In this document: positions 18,301 to 25,969 of the stretch, one piece after another | Layout: each line of letters opens with the position of its first letter | Position numbering within the stretch: position 1 is the first letter of the stretch | NCBI RefSeq assembly: GCF_000744785.1 | Contig: NZ_JQMO01000003.1 | Location: forward strand, 1,302,001 to 1,366,000 | Reading direction: 5' to 3' | DNA: 64,000 nt | Origin: Kitasatospora azatica KCTC 9699 | Lineage (GTDB): Bacteria > Actinomycetota > Actinomycetes > Streptomycetales > Streptomycetaceae | The notes under the pieces: model-generated | Databases searched by the model: none | Told to the model about the DNA's origin: nothing | The model's input: only the letters and a program-made list of their open reading frames with translations | Made by a program: the position numbers and the translations under genes

Positions 18301-20151
18301 ACCACCGGCTGGGCGGGCATGGACCTAATCACCCCTGGTGACTGGACCGGAGGCGGCACCCCGGGCCTGTGGGCGCGCAATCGCAGCACCGGCGTGATCA
18401 CTGCCTACGCCCTGACCCCGGGCACCGACACGAGCAGCAAGACCAACCTTGGCTACGACACCCTGACCGCCATCAGCGCTCCGATTACCATCGGCATGGT
18501 CCCGGTGTCCGACGTCCCGATCCTGCAGTCCGACGGCAACCTCACTGGCCAGGGGTTCCCGTCCCTGTGGGGCGTGACCGCGGACAAGCCCGGAGACAAG
18601 AGCCGTATCACCACCTGGTACGGCGCCCCGGCCATGACTAACGGTGTTGCCACCGGCTACAACTGGACAGGCGGCGACTGGACCATCGGCAACACCACCA
18701 CCGTGCCGGATGAGTGGCTCGGCACGGTCACTCAGGAAGCGGTCGGAGTCAGCGGCGAGGACCGCGCCGGCATCAACCCCCTGACCGGCACCGGCAGCGT
18801 CAGCTACAGCCCCGAGCATCCGGGCGGGCTGGCGGCCCCCCTCAAGGGATCTGTGACGGTGAACAACACTGGGATCCTCGCCACGCCGTACCTTCCCAAC
18901 TCCGATGTGACCACCCTGAGCAATGACCAGATTGCCTCGGGTAAGTCGATCGCCTCGAAGACTGCCACGCTGACCATGCAGAGCGACGGTAATCTCATCC
19001 TCTCGCCGCTCAATTCGACGAGAGTGCTGTGGAGTTCGGGCACCTACAACCATCCGGGCGCGATCGCCAAGATGCAGGTGGACGGCAACTTCGTCATCTA
19101 CGACGGCCAGAACGCGATCTGGAGCACCAACACATTCGGCACTAACCTCCAGCTGAAGCTGCAGTCCGACCTCAACCTGGTCATCTATCAGGGCACCAAC
19201 GTGGTCTGGACGACCAATACCTACAACACCGCCTACAGCTCTGTGCGGGTCGCGGCAGGACGGTCGGACATCGCCAACAGCCTCGCCGCTCCCGGCGTGG
19301 ACACCAGCGGCAGCTACAGTGTCGCCGCCTGGGTGAAGATCAAGGGCGACACCGGACACGATCAGACGCCGGTCTGCCAGCAGGGCAACTCCGTCCCGTC
19401 CATGAACATCGTCTACCGGGAGTCGGACCACGGCTGGGGCGTCTACGCCCCCAACCAGGACGACCCCAACGCCTCCTGGGCCTACGCGGGTGCACCAGCT
19501 GGGACGGCCTTCGTGGATGGCTGGACGCATGTGGCGGCGACCTACTCGGCTGATTCCAAGATGCTGAGCTTCTACCTCAACGGCTATTTCGCCGGTTCCA
19601 CGCCGGCCAACAGTTGGGGCGAGAGCCGGCCGATGATGATCGGTGGCTGCTACTTCAACAACAACTACGGCGCCATCGTCTACCAGCTCAACGGCTTGGT
19701 CTCCGATGTCCGTACCTACCCCTACGCGCTGACCACACAGCAGGTCGCCGCGCTGTACAGCCTTCCGAAGCAGACCATGACCAGCGGTCTGAGCAGCAGC
19801 AAGTGCATTGATGATGACCAGGGGAGCCGGAACAACGACAACAAGATCCAGATCTGGGACTGCAACAGCTCCGACCCGCAGAAGTTCTCCCTCCCCGGTG
19901 ACGGCACCATCCACATCTACGGAAAGTGCCTCGACTCCGGGGCAGGGACTGCCGGAACGCCGCTCAAGCTCTGGGACTGCAACGGCAGCGGGCCACAGAA
20001 GTTCAACCCGGACCCGAGCAACAACAACCGTCTGGTGAGCCAGACCCACAACGAGTGCGTGGACTTGCCGCAGAGCAATATCGCCAACGGCACTCAGCTC
20101 CAGCTGTGGGACTGCAACTCCTCCAACGCGCAGAGCTGGCCGATCAACTAG
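15361..20151 (+). CDS. Large secreted multi-lectin protein (DNRLRE, FG-GAP, bulb lectin, LamG, ricin-B)
   Basis: 1596 residues, GTG start with AGGAGGGG eight bases upstream. Order as read: signal peptide 1-45; WapA-like N-terminal region 85-330; DNRLRE-like beta domain about 355-525 (YRAFYQFDTSPLRGAIINSA); fibronectin-like segments 530-780; FG-GAP/VCBS-like repeats from about 788 (FGDLTGDGAPDILTTD); bulb-type lectin about 1170-1290 (LTMQSDGNLILS, KMQVDGNFVIYD, LKLQSDLNLVIY); LamG-like jellyroll about 1296-1470; ricin-B trefoil about 1475-1596 with three QxW-type repeats (QIWDCNSS, KLWDCNGS, QLWDCNSS). It has no catalytic domain I can see, so a surface adhesin or glycan-binding role is likely. 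It is divergent from the RHS toxin, with which it shares a closely similar lectin module. Confidence 0.85.
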   Translation: MSARLSSQRRRPRGTPARLAAAASVLILTTATLATQAGLAPHAGATTGLPDAATAAAINAAHANDPSPAGQDDTAFAQAKSTGKNVQIDRLTTEFTETYATPAGHYQQTAHPDQQRLKAGDQWKSLDATLAPQQGGGYAPGATPSGVVLSGGGSGPLATMTSPDGKKLALTAPFNLPAPQVSGDNLLYPSVLPDTDLKVTVGKSGSVSTVLVLKTKAAAANPALKKLHFATTADGVTVQTGADQNLTAQGSDGKPRWTAPAPTMWDSSNTTLQPVQAKAAVMSSTVTDQSDPTAKPPISATSSADGPGSAAKVVTMPVDATSDGLDLTPDQTLLTTGVAPFYVDPAWIPWSTSSNGNTFVQSNYPTATHYNVNTERLGVGKCGTYSAGDSCVPSGLYRAFYQFDTSPLRGAIINSAKLDVWEYSSADWSCTNSYPVDVYWEDGPIGPGTDWGHQPNPQGGKLDSSNVAGSGSSGCYNDIDVQFSNMGATLSNAITGNNIVTIGLRGDENNQNAFKRFEYNASLSVTYDRVPSVPTDPQVNPAPYMVSTGQTNQNCNGGWQNWSWLGAGTDAAGAVTISTVVSSPVQDQLRSNLGIWDYTSGGAGLPAGTNTESPWTTNGSRATYTLPGGFIKNGHVYGYHLQATDELSGSSWSGWGPVCTFGVDQTPPVVSLPSRVNDLAHQFPPSGNGQTTQLFAGQSGYLPITVTDPVPTGGTDVSGLACLRWSADPQFNGASFQCGSNMPNGQVPVTPGHWGTNIEYIQAKDNAGNVSPVLQYPYYAPWNPNGPPPVFGDLTGDGAPDILTTDAGGNLRTYSVPGNASASGPAVALSALKSDSPHYYDPANPGNDPWSNYQITHRGSLSGGNNVDDVIVHKPGDATLYYYPNNSTASGIPGRLGQKFTLKKPDCFISANQNCSSYQTDWSGTVQIAAIGDPKNSKLSPVDYKKAGLIAEELGRDGNTGLWFYPTPTTGTFDKPVQLATTGWAGMDLITPGDWTGGGTPGLWARNRSTGVITAYALTPGTDTSSKTNLGYDTLTAISAPITIGMVPVSDVPILQSDGNLTGQGFPSLWGVTADKPGDKSRITTWYGAPAMTNGVATGYNWTGGDWTIGNTTTVPDEWLGTVTQEAVGVSGEDRAGINPLTGTGSVSYSPEHPGGLAAPLKGSVTVNNTGILATPYLPNSDVTTLSNDQIASGKSIASKTATLTMQSDGNLILSPLNSTRVLWSSGTYNHPGAIAKMQVDGNFVIYDGQNAIWSTNTFGTNLQLKLQSDLNLVIYQGTNVVWTTNTYNTAYSSVRVAAGRSDIANSLAAPGVDTSGSYSVAAWVKIKGDTGHDQTPVCQQGNSVPSMNIVYRESDHGWGVYAPNQDDPNASWAYAGAPAGTAFVDGWTHVAATYSADSKMLSFYLNGYFAGSTPANSWGESRPMMIGGCYFNNNYGAIVYQLNGLVSDVRTYPYALTTQQVAALYSLPKQTMTSGLSSSKCIDDDQGSRNNDNKIQIWDCNSSDPQKFSLPGDGTIHIYGKCLDSGAGTAGTPLKLWDCNGSGPQKFNPDPSNNNRLVSQTHNECVDLPQSNIANGTQLQLWDCNSSNAQSWPIN

Positions 20152-20180
20152 CCCAACTGATCGACACTCCGTAGGACCTA

Positions 20181-20217
20181 CTGCGCCCTGCCCCGAGGCT
20201 CCCGGGGCAGGGCGCAG
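20181..20217 (+). terminator. Hairpin terminator after the multi-lectin gene
   Basis: A perfect 15-bp stem CTGCGCCCTGCCCCG / CGGGGCAGGGCGCAG with a 7-base loop, 30 bp past the stop codon at 20151. Confidence 0.85.
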
Positions 20218-20254
20218 GCGCTCATTAGGAGCGAGCGGTAGGCGCGGGTCGCCG

Positions 20255-20641
20255 TCACCTGGCCGGCATGCCGCCGTGCGGGCTGTTGACGATCAGCGGC
20301 ACCGACCCCTCGGCGAGGTAGAAGTGGCCGGGGTAGTGGTCGATGTGGAGGTGTCCGCCGTCCTCGGCGTCGGCCATCCCGTGCAGGTTCTCCGCGAGTA
20401 CTGCCCGGGCGGCGGGGTCGCCGCTGATCACCAGGAGCTGCCGTGGGGAGTCCAGCAGGATGAGGACTCCGGGACCGGGACTCTCCCTGACCTCGATCCC
20501 GGCCAAGGCGTGGTCATCCGGCGAGGGCGTGGCGCTGACCAGCCCTTCGCCCTGGGTCACCGCGCTTGCCAGGCGGTGCAGTTCTTCCGCAGAGGCGGTG
20601 AGGTCCACCTCGCCGTACGCCGGGTCGCACAGGAGTATCAC
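20255..20641 (-). CDS. Small protein resembling Imm32-type immunity proteins
   Basis: 128 residues from GTG 20641, which overlaps the stop of the Imm53-like gene (GTGA); a GTG at 20650 is an alternative. It starts MILLCDPAYGEVDLTASAEE and has a distinctive second half: LLVISGDPAARAVLAENLHGM, then GGHLHIDHYPGHFYLAEGS and VPLIVNSPHG. This order (sheet, helix, HLH-strand, PGHFYL) reminds me of the Imm32 family, but I cannot verify that. Coupling to an Imm53-like gene supports a shared protective role. No cognate toxin gene lies beside it. Confidence 0.6.
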   Translation of the reverse strand: MILLCDPAYGEVDLTASAEELHRLASAVTQGEGLVSATPSPDDHALAGIEVRESPGPGVLILLDSPRQLLVISGDPAARAVLAENLHGMADAEDGGHLHIDHYPGHFYLAEGSVPLIVNSPHGGMPAR

Positions 20642-20952
20642 GTGGGGCACCCGTTCGCGATGGCCCAGGAGCGGAAGAGGGTGAGGGCTTCGGTGAGGTT
20701 GCCGGGGCCGCAGGCTGCATGGAAGACCTTGTCGGCGGTCCACACCCAAACCCAGTCGTGCTGGCTGCGATTGACGTCCTGGCGGGGAAGCTCGTGGTCC
20801 TCGAGGTCGGTCTCCTCCAGGTCGATCCGGACGCTCCAGCCCGGGTTGTCGAGCGTGTCGATCCGCACGCCCCACTCATGTTCCCAGTCCTCGTTGCACT
20901 GAGCCGCGTACCAGCGCTGCAGCCAGTCGAGGACCTGCTCCGTTTCGTTCAT
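20638..20952 (-). CDS. Imm53-family immunity-like protein
   Basis: 104 residues from ATG 20952. The pattern VLDWLQRWYAAQCNEDWEHEWG, then VRIDTLDNPGWSVRIDLEET, is the recognisable core of Imm53 proteins (W-Y...QC..DWEH.YG...TLDNPGW...IDL). These are predicted antitoxins of polymorphic toxins and are often found as solitary protective copies. Here it is translationally coupled to the next gene and sits 10 bp from the DUF397 gene stop, so it may be co-transcribed with the XRE/DUF397 pair. Confidence 0.8.
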   Translation of the reverse strand: MNETEQVLDWLQRWYAAQCNEDWEHEWGVRIDTLDNPGWSVRIDLEETDLEDHELPRQDVNRSQHDWVWVWTADKVFHAACGPGNLTEALTLFRSWAIANGCPT

Positions 20953-20962
20953 GGACGGGATG

Positions 20963-21154
20963 CTAGGCGAAGGCGCCGGCCTTGATGCTCGCGACGAAGG
21001 CGGCGAAGGAGGCGGTAGGGAAGGCGAGCACCGGGCCGGACGGGTCCTTGGAGTCGCGGACGGGGACGAGGTCGGTGAACTGACCGTCGGCGACCTCGAT
21101 GCAGTCGCCGCCACCGTCGCTGTAACTCGACTTGCGCCACTGGTCATTGCTCAT
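20963..21154 (-). CDS. DUF397 small protein
   Basis: 63 residues. WRKSSYSDGGGDCIEVADG, then VPVRDSKDPSGPVLAFPTASFAAFVASIK, is the DUF397 signature. DUF397 proteins are nearly always coupled to an XRE regulator with a DUF5753 domain, as here (4-bp overlap at 21151-21154). In Streptomyces the best known such pairs are of the WhiJ/BldB-associated type and influence development; the DUF397 partner appears to modulate the regulator. Confidence 0.93.
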   Translation of the reverse strand: MSNDQWRKSSYSDGGGDCIEVADGQFTDLVPVRDSKDPSGPVLAFPTASFAAFVASIKAGAFA

Positions 21155-22005
21155 GAGTACAGGTCCTGTCTGGCTTTGCGGATCACGTCCAGGGACGCGT
21201 CCTCCGAGAGGGCTGCGATCTGGAGGAGAGCATACTCACGCTGCCAGTGGCGAACCGTTGCCTGATCACGTACCAGCGACCCCTGGTGCAGCGACTCGCT
21301 GTATCCGATCAGCGAACTGTCAGGAAGGCTCAGCAGATTCAGCTTCCGCCACAGTGGAAGGCGCTCGCCGAGCGACAGCGGCGCCACCTGCAGTGCGATG
21401 TTCGGCAGTTGCGCAGTAGCTACCAGGTGGTCCAACTGCTCACCCATGACCTTTCGGCCGCCGACCGGTCGCATCAGCGCACTCTCGTCGATCACGAAAA
21501 AGGCGAAGGCCGGGCTCTCGCAGGTGAGGATCTGCTGGCGGTCGAGCCGCAGTGCCAGCCGCTCCTCCACCGTGTCCGGACCCTCTTGCAGCTGAGAGCC
21601 TCGTGAGGCCCCAGCTTCGAGCATCGCGCGAGCGTAGGCGGGCGTCTGGAGCAGTCCCGGCACGCACGCGATTTCGTAGATCTTCAGCTCCGTGGCCTTC
21701 GCCTCCTCGGCCACGTAGTCCATGTAGCCCTCGCGGAAGATCAGCGCCTGACGCCGCTTCACATAAGGCATCAGATAAGCCAACGCCCCCTGGGTCTCCA
21801 GGATCTCGTCACACCGCTCCGCGAACCCGTCCTTGGGCGCCCGCGTACCGCTCTCGATACGGCTCACCAGGCTGTCGTCGCACGGAATCCGCCCGGCCAG
21901 CTGGGGCTGTGACAGGCCCCTCAACTCCCGGTACATCCGCAGCATTCCGCCGAACAGGCTGCCGGGGGATTCGCTCGGATCCAGCTCATTCTTTCGACCA
22001 GCCAC
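21151..22005 (-). CDS. XRE helix-turn-helix regulator with DUF5753 domain
   Basis: 284 residues. The N-terminal helix-turn-helix (residues about 15-75) reads LFGGMLRMYRELRGLSQPQLAGRIPCDDSLVSRIESGTRAPKDGFAERCDEIL. It is followed by the DUF5753 ligand or partner domain (YEIACVPGLLQTPAYARAML, LRLDRQQILT, VIDESALMRP, FSLP-like end), the standard two-domain layout of WhiJ-like proteins. It forms a toxin-antitoxin-like pair with the overlapping DUF397 gene. The two Imm-like genes further along the same strand may be under its control. Confidence 0.93.
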   Translation of the reverse strand: MAGRKNELDPSESPGSLFGGMLRMYRELRGLSQPQLAGRIPCDDSLVSRIESGTRAPKDGFAERCDEILETQGALAYLMPYVKRRQALIFREGYMDYVAEEAKATELKIYEIACVPGLLQTPAYARAMLEAGASRGSQLQEGPDTVEERLALRLDRQQILTCESPAFAFFVIDESALMRPVGGRKVMGEQLDHLVATAQLPNIALQVAPLSLGERLPLWRKLNLLSLPDSSLIGYSESLHQGSLVRDQATVRHWQREYALLQIAALSEDASLDVIRKARQDLYS

Positions 22006-22161
22006 CGCACGTCCTCATCCTGCGACGAAGCCCTGCCGGATCTGTCAACGGTCTGTCAGGTCAGGCAAGATCCAGCCCTAGCGAGGGTATGCCCAACTGC
22101 CGATCCTGGAATCACACAGTTACCACTCGATCGCAGATTGCGCTCAAGGACGGGATGCCCC

Positions 22162-22410
22162 ATGCCCACCACCCCTCTCGCCCGGCAACTCGCCTACGCC
22201 CGCCGGGAAGCCGCCGACGCCCTGGACGACCTCACCGCCGTGCTCGCACTCGCCGGCGTGCAACTGCCCAGCGTGGGCGTCGACTGGCGCAGCGGGCAGG
22301 TGACCGGCCGCTTCCTGATCGACCTCGGCGCGGCTCGCCCGGAGACCGTCGCCAAGCTCACCGCCGTGCTCCGCAGAGGAGTCGCAGTCACCAGCCGGCC
22401 ACCCAAGTGA
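22162..22410 (+). CDS. Hypothetical protein, first gene of an overlapping small-gene triad
   Basis: 82 residues from ATG 22162: MPTTPLARQLAYARREAADA followed by a helix LDDLTAVLALAGVQLP, a strand pair (SVGVDWRSGQVTGRFLIDLG) and a last helix (ARPETVAKLTAVLRRG). Codon use is typical for the genome. Its TGA overlaps the GTG of the next small gene by 4 bp. I recognise it only as a type of short protein seen in Streptomyces next to XRE/DUF397 genes; no function is known to me. Confidence 0.7.
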   Translation: MPTTPLARQLAYARREAADALDDLTAVLALAGVQLPSVGVDWRSGQVTGRFLIDLGAARPETVAKLTAVLRRGVAVTSRPPK

Positions 22411-22535
22411 CCTTGTTGACCTTGAAGGTCCTCCGCCGCCTCCGCCGACCTCCCGCAGCGCCGCCGCCCTGCCCCCTCGGCTGGCCGAGCTGTCCCCTCT
22501 GCCTCCGCGTCTCGACACAGGAGTTGACCGCATGA
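22407..22535 (+). CDS. 42-residue Cys/Pro-rich protein, middle gene of the triad
   Basis: GTG 22407 overlaps the upstream stop (GTGA), and the stop at 22533-22535 overlaps the downstream start (ATGA). The product has a basic start (MTLLTLKVLRRLRRPP) and a Cys-rich end (PPPCPLGWPSCPLCLR) with three cysteines. Coupling at both ends is the main evidence that it is translated, since it is too short for codon statistics. The CP.....SCPLC spacing could bind metal. Function unknown. Confidence 0.5.
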   Translation: MTLLTLKVLRRLRRPPAAPPPCPLGWPSCPLCLRVSTQELTA

Positions 22536-22702
22536 GCAGCCGCATGACCATCCGCGTCTACCGCATCACCGCCACGGGCAAGCGCGTTCCTCTCACCCGT
22601 AAGCGCACCGTCCAGGGCGAGCCGGGATACCTCGATTCCCCGCGCTACGACCAATGGCCGGACTGCACGTGTCCGCGACACGCAGAGCACCGGCTGTCCT
22701 GA
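22532..22702 (+). CDS. 56-residue basic protein with C-terminal CxC..H, last gene of the triad
   Basis: ATG 22532 lies in an ATGA overlap with the preceding gene. The product is MSSRMTIRVYRITATGKRVP continuing to QWPDCTCPRHAEHRLS. It is basic, with a predicted beta hairpin and a C-terminal CTCPRH motif that could ligate a metal. Small proteins with this WP.C.CPR ending occur in other Streptomyces as I remember, without assigned function. Start choice is supported by the overlap. Confidence 0.6.
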   Translation: MSSRMTIRVYRITATGKRVPLTRKRTVQGEPGYLDSPRYDQWPDCTCPRHAEHRLS

Positions 22703-22836
22703 GCCGTGACGCCCTTCACAGCAGGGTGACCTGGACGACGAAGACACGCTTGAGACGCGGAGCGATGAAGGAAATCGGCGGGAGCGCCCGCGGCCACCTA
22801 CTCAACGTCGGGGTGGTACTCCCAGGACCAGCTAGC

Positions 22837-23247
22837 TCATCCCTGGACAGCCCGCGTGGCCACGCGGAGGATCTCGCTGGAGACGGTCAGGTGCTCGCGG
22901 GCTTCATCGGGGGTGTCGGCCTGCTGCGCCAGGTACAGACTCCGGTGGCACTTGCGCGCGGTGTCGGGGAAGCGCTCGATCTCGACCATCGCGGACCAGT
23001 GCGCCAGGAACGCGTGCACGGGAGTGAGGCTGTCCAGCTCGGCAGCCCGGTTGAACGCCTTCTCCGAGTCGGCCTGCATCTTCGGCAGGAGGTTCGGTGC
23101 CACGACCGCCAGGGCGGCCTTCAATGCCGCCGGAGTTTTCGCAGGCCTCGGGATGAGTTCCTCGGCGCTGTGTGCTGCCGTGCTCAACATGGCCTCCACA
23201 AAGTGCCCCGGACACAGTACAGCGGCTGAGGTCGGATCGACGTCCAC
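22837..23247 (-). CDS. Hypothetical helical protein (possibly DUF6247-like)
   Basis: 136 residues, GTG start at 23247; an internal ATG (MLSTAAHSAEE) could also be used. Mainly helical: PAALKAALAVVAPNLLPKMQAD, EKAFNRAAELDSLTPVHAFLAHWSAMVEIERFPDT, DEAREHLTVSSEILRVATRAV. The helix LxPVxxFLxxW resembles DUF6247 proteins, which accompany toxin-antitoxin-like genes, but I am not sure. It stands alone between the small-gene triad (opposite strand) and dasR. Confidence 0.6.
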   Translation of the reverse strand: MDVDPTSAAVLCPGHFVEAMLSTAAHSAEELIPRPAKTPAALKAALAVVAPNLLPKMQADSEKAFNRAAELDSLTPVHAFLAHWSAMVEIERFPDTARKCHRSLYLAQQADTPDEAREHLTVSSEILRVATRAVQG

Positions 23248-23292
23248 TCACGCCATGTCGAAGCGACAAACAGCCCACGGCCCCGCCCTCCG

Positions 23293-23346
23293 AACGCAAC
23301 CGCGATCGCAACCGCAACCGCAACCGCGATCGCGAGCGCGAATGCG
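23293..23346. repeat. Degenerate hexanucleotide tandem repeat (about nine units)
   Basis: About nine units of the form AxCGCx (accgca, accgcg, atcgca, atcgcg, agcgcg and variants) run without a gap through 23293-23346, between the dasR stop and the start of the hypothetical gene at 23247. No coding role is apparent. Replication slippage is the likely origin. Confidence 0.6.
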
Positions 23347-23381
23347 GGGATCGGGGCCGTGGACTGCGCCCCCGAACCGCC

Positions 23382-24191
23382 TCAGACCCCCGGCCGCTGC
23401 AGCCGCGTGATGAACTTGTACCTGTCCCCCCGGTAAATCGACCGCACCCACTCCACCGGCGCCCCCTCCGCGTCGAAGGAGTGCCGCGCGAGCTGCAGCA
23501 TCGGCAGCCCGAGGTCCGATCCCAGCAGGCCGGCCTCCCTCGGGTTGGCCAAGGTCGTCTCGATGGTCTCCTCGGCCTCGGCCACCACCACCCCGTACAC
23601 CTCCCGCAACGCCGTGTACAGGGAGTTGTGCTTGACCAGGTTGCGCCGCAGGGCAGGGAAGCGCTTGGCGGAGAGGTGGGCCACCTCGATGGCCATGGGG
23701 TCGCCGTTGGCCAGGCGCAGGCGCTCGATCCGCAGCACCCGGCCGCCGGGCTTGATGTCGAGGAGCGGGGCGAGGTGGTCGTCGGCGGTGATGTAGCCGA
23801 CCTCGATCAGGCGGGAGGTGGGCTCGAGGCCCTGGGCGCGCATGTCCTCGGTGTAGGAGGTCAGCTGCAGGGCCTGGGCGACCTTGGGCTTGGCGACGAA
23901 GGTGCCCTTGCCCTGGATGCGCTCCAGGCGGCCTTCGACCACCAGTTCCTGCAGGGCCTGGCGCACGGTGGTGCGCGAGGTGTCGAACTGCGCCGCGAGT
24001 GCGCGCTCGGGCGGGACCGGGGTGCCGGCTGGCTGGGTCTCGGTGAGCTGGAGCAGGTGGCGCTTCAGCCCGTAGTACTTGGGCACCCGCGCTGCTGCCG
24101 GGTCGCTTCCCGTGCCAGCCCCGGGACTGGTCTGCGTGGGCAGCGCCCCCGCCTGGGGGAGCTGGGCCGTGGTGCCCCCATCGCTGCTCAT
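23382..24191 (-). CDS. dasR: DasR, GntR/HutC-type repressor of GlcNAc and chitin metabolism
   Basis: 269 residues from ATG 24191, preferred over an upstream frame because GGAG precedes it. A flexible N-terminus leads into the GntR winged helix ([60 protein letters not shown]). The UTRA ligand domain follows ([63 protein letters not shown]). The near-identity to DasR as I remember it, and the divergent dasABC operon with dre sites, make the call firm. Known role: it represses amino-sugar uptake, chitinases and some antibiotic pathways, and is released by glucosamine-6-phosphate. Confidence 0.96.
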   Translation of the reverse strand: MSSDGGTTAQLPQAGALPTQTSPGAGTGSDPAAARVPKYYGLKRHLLQLTETQPAGTPVPPERALAAQFDTSRTTVRQALQELVVEGRLERIQGKGTFVAKPKVAQALQLTSYTEDMRAQGLEPTSRLIEVGYITADDHLAPLLDIKPGGRVLRIERLRLANGDPMAIEVAHLSAKRFPALRRNLVKHNSLYTALREVYGVVVAEAEETIETTLANPREAGLLGSDLGLPMLQLARHSFDAEGAPVEWVRSIYRGDRYKFITRLQRPGV

Positions 24192-24372
24192 GGCCGCTTC
24201 TCCGCTTCCTCGCGAGGCCGCTGTCGACCCCACTACCTCGTTAACGGCACACATCGTTGCACGTATGCCGGGGCGACGGGGAGCTCATCACGCGATGAAC
24301 GGTGAGCGTCACGCGATGAACGATGAGCGGTGTCGGCTTGATAACGGCTCGTCCGGATTGGTCTTCGGCCCG

Positions 24373-24424
24373 TTGACAGTGCCATTGGTCTAGGCCAAGC
24401 TCCAGGCATCTGGTCTACACCACT
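24373..24424 (+). promoter_or_regulatory. dasA promoter with two DasR response elements (dre)
   Basis: Two 16-bp sites close to the dre consensus A(C/G)TGGTCTAGACCA: ATTGGTCTAGGCCAAG (24384-24399) and TCTGGTCTACACCACT (24409-24424). A TTGACA hexamer (24373-24378) precedes the first by five bases, so bound DasR would cover the core promoter. The remaining dasR-dasA gap (24192-24558) holds no gene. Confidence 0.88.
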
Positions 24425-24558
24425 GCAGGCCAAGTACTTGAATCCCAGCCCATCTCACGGGTTCGCGGCACCGCTTCCTAGCATTTTGCGATGGTTTGCG
24501 GGCGTATGTCGCCAGCCGCCCGATGGGGGGCACACCGGGCATCCCTCAGGAGGATGGC

Positions 24559-25839
24559 GTGAAGCGTCAGCTCATCGCGGCGGTCGGCGTCGCGGCTATG
24601 GTCGTCGGCGTGGCGGCTTGTGGTTCCTCGACCAAGTCGTCGGACAACTCTGCGAGCAGCAGCTCGGCCAAGCCGGCCAACTACAACGGCAAGACCCTGA
24701 CCGCCTGGTTCATGGACGGGTCCGCCCCGCAGGCCTGGCAGGACGGCGTGAAGGCCGACTTCGAGGCCGCCTACCCCGGCGCCAAGCTGAACATCCAGAT
24801 CCAGAAGTGGGACGGCATCGGCCAGAAGGTGACCACCGCCCTCTCCGAGGGTTCGGTGGACGTCCTGGAGCTCGGCAACACCCAGACCGCGGGCTACGCG
24901 GCCACCGGTGGTCTGCTCGACATCACCAAGGACAAGGCCGACATCGGCGGTGCCGACTGGGCGCCGAACCTGAACGCCTCCTCGGTGCTGGACGGCAAGC
25001 AGTACGCCGCCCCGTGGTACTTCGCCAACCGCGTCGTCATCTACAACAAGGCGCTGTGGACCAAGGCCGGCATCTCCGCCGCCCCGAAGACCCTGGACGA
25101 GTTCTACGGCGACCTGGACAAGCTCAAGGGCGCCGGCGTCGCGAACCCGATCTACCTGCCCGGCCAGGAGTGGTACACCTACTTCGGCCTGATCGCCGGC
25201 TCCGGCGGCCAGATCGCCAAGCAGAGCGGCGGCAAGTGGGTCGGCAACCTGGAGTCCCCGGAGGCCAAGGCCGCCTTCGCGACGTACCAGAAGCTGCAGA
25301 GCTACTCGACCGCGCCGAAGGACAAGGACGAGGCCACCCCGCAGCAGATGACCCTGTTCCCCAAGGGTGACATCGGCGCGATGATCGGCCTCGGCTGGGA
25401 GGCCCCGGCCCCCAAGGACATGCCGGCCGACCAGGTGGGCTTCTTCCCGCTGCCGGGCGCGACCGCGGACAAGCCCTCGGGCGTCTTCCTCGGCGGCTCC
25501 AACCTGGCCATCGCCCAGGCGAGCAAGAACCAGGACCTGGCCAAGGGCTTCCTGAAGATCGCCCTGTCGGACAAGTACGAGGGCCAGATGGCCTCCGCCG
25601 GCCTGGTCCCGAACAAGACCTCGCTGAACGCGCTCGCCACCACCGACTACGCCAAGGCGGCCATCCCGGCCTCCACCAACGGTGCGACCACGCCGAACGT
25701 CCCGGCCTGGGCGAACGTCGAGAACACCCCGAACCCGATCAAGGACTTCATGGCCGCCGCCCTGCAGGGTGGCGACTACGACAGCCTCGCCAAGAAGTAC
25801 GACGACGAGATCACCAAGCGTCTCGGCCAGAAGAACTAG
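24559..25839 (+). CDS. dasA: DasA, lipoprotein sugar-binding component of the GlcNAc/chitobiose ABC importer
   Basis: 426 residues from GTG 24559 with AGGAGG five bases upstream. The signal peptide ends in a lipobox (VVGVAAC-GSS), so the protein is anchored to the outer face of the membrane. Family 1 solute-binding features follow: LTAWFMDGSAPQAWQDGVKAD, QIQKWDGIGQKVTTALSEG, DVLELGNTQTAGYAATGGLLD, matching DasA closely as remembered. In S. coelicolor DasA binds chitobiose and chitooligosaccharides. It is first in the dasABC operon and is preceded by two dre sites. Confidence 0.94.
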   Translation: MKRQLIAAVGVAAMVVGVAACGSSTKSSDNSASSSSAKPANYNGKTLTAWFMDGSAPQAWQDGVKADFEAAYPGAKLNIQIQKWDGIGQKVTTALSEGSVDVLELGNTQTAGYAATGGLLDITKDKADIGGADWAPNLNASSVLDGKQYAAPWYFANRVVIYNKALWTKAGISAAPKTLDEFYGDLDKLKGAGVANPIYLPGQEWYTYFGLIAGSGGQIAKQSGGKWVGNLESPEAKAAFATYQKLQSYSTAPKDKDEATPQQMTLFPKGDIGAMIGLGWEAPAPKDMPADQVGFFPLPGATADKPSGVFLGGSNLAIAQASKNQDLAKGFLKIALSDKYEGQMASAGLVPNKTSLNALATTDYAKAAIPASTNGATTPNVPAWANVENTPNPIKDFMAAALQGGDYDSLAKKYDDEITKRLGQKN

Positions 25840-25969
25840 TACCCCGAGCGGCGTCGCTCACCGGCCCTCCTGACGGAGGCGGTGGGCGGCGTCGCCGCCC
25901 TGTTTGGGGCCGCGACGGCGGCCGGACGGTGGCCGCCCCAGTTCGGCCAGGCGTGAGGAAGAGAGAACG

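Noticed and set aside
20963..22005. XRE/DUF397 pair considered as part of an integrated plasmid
   Set aside because: No integrase, replication or transfer gene is seen, and such pairs are common chromosomal genes in Streptomyces.
23293..23346. Hexamer array considered as a CRISPR-like or iteron repeat
   Set aside because: Units are only 6 bp, degenerate and contiguous, with no spacers and no replication or cas genes nearby.
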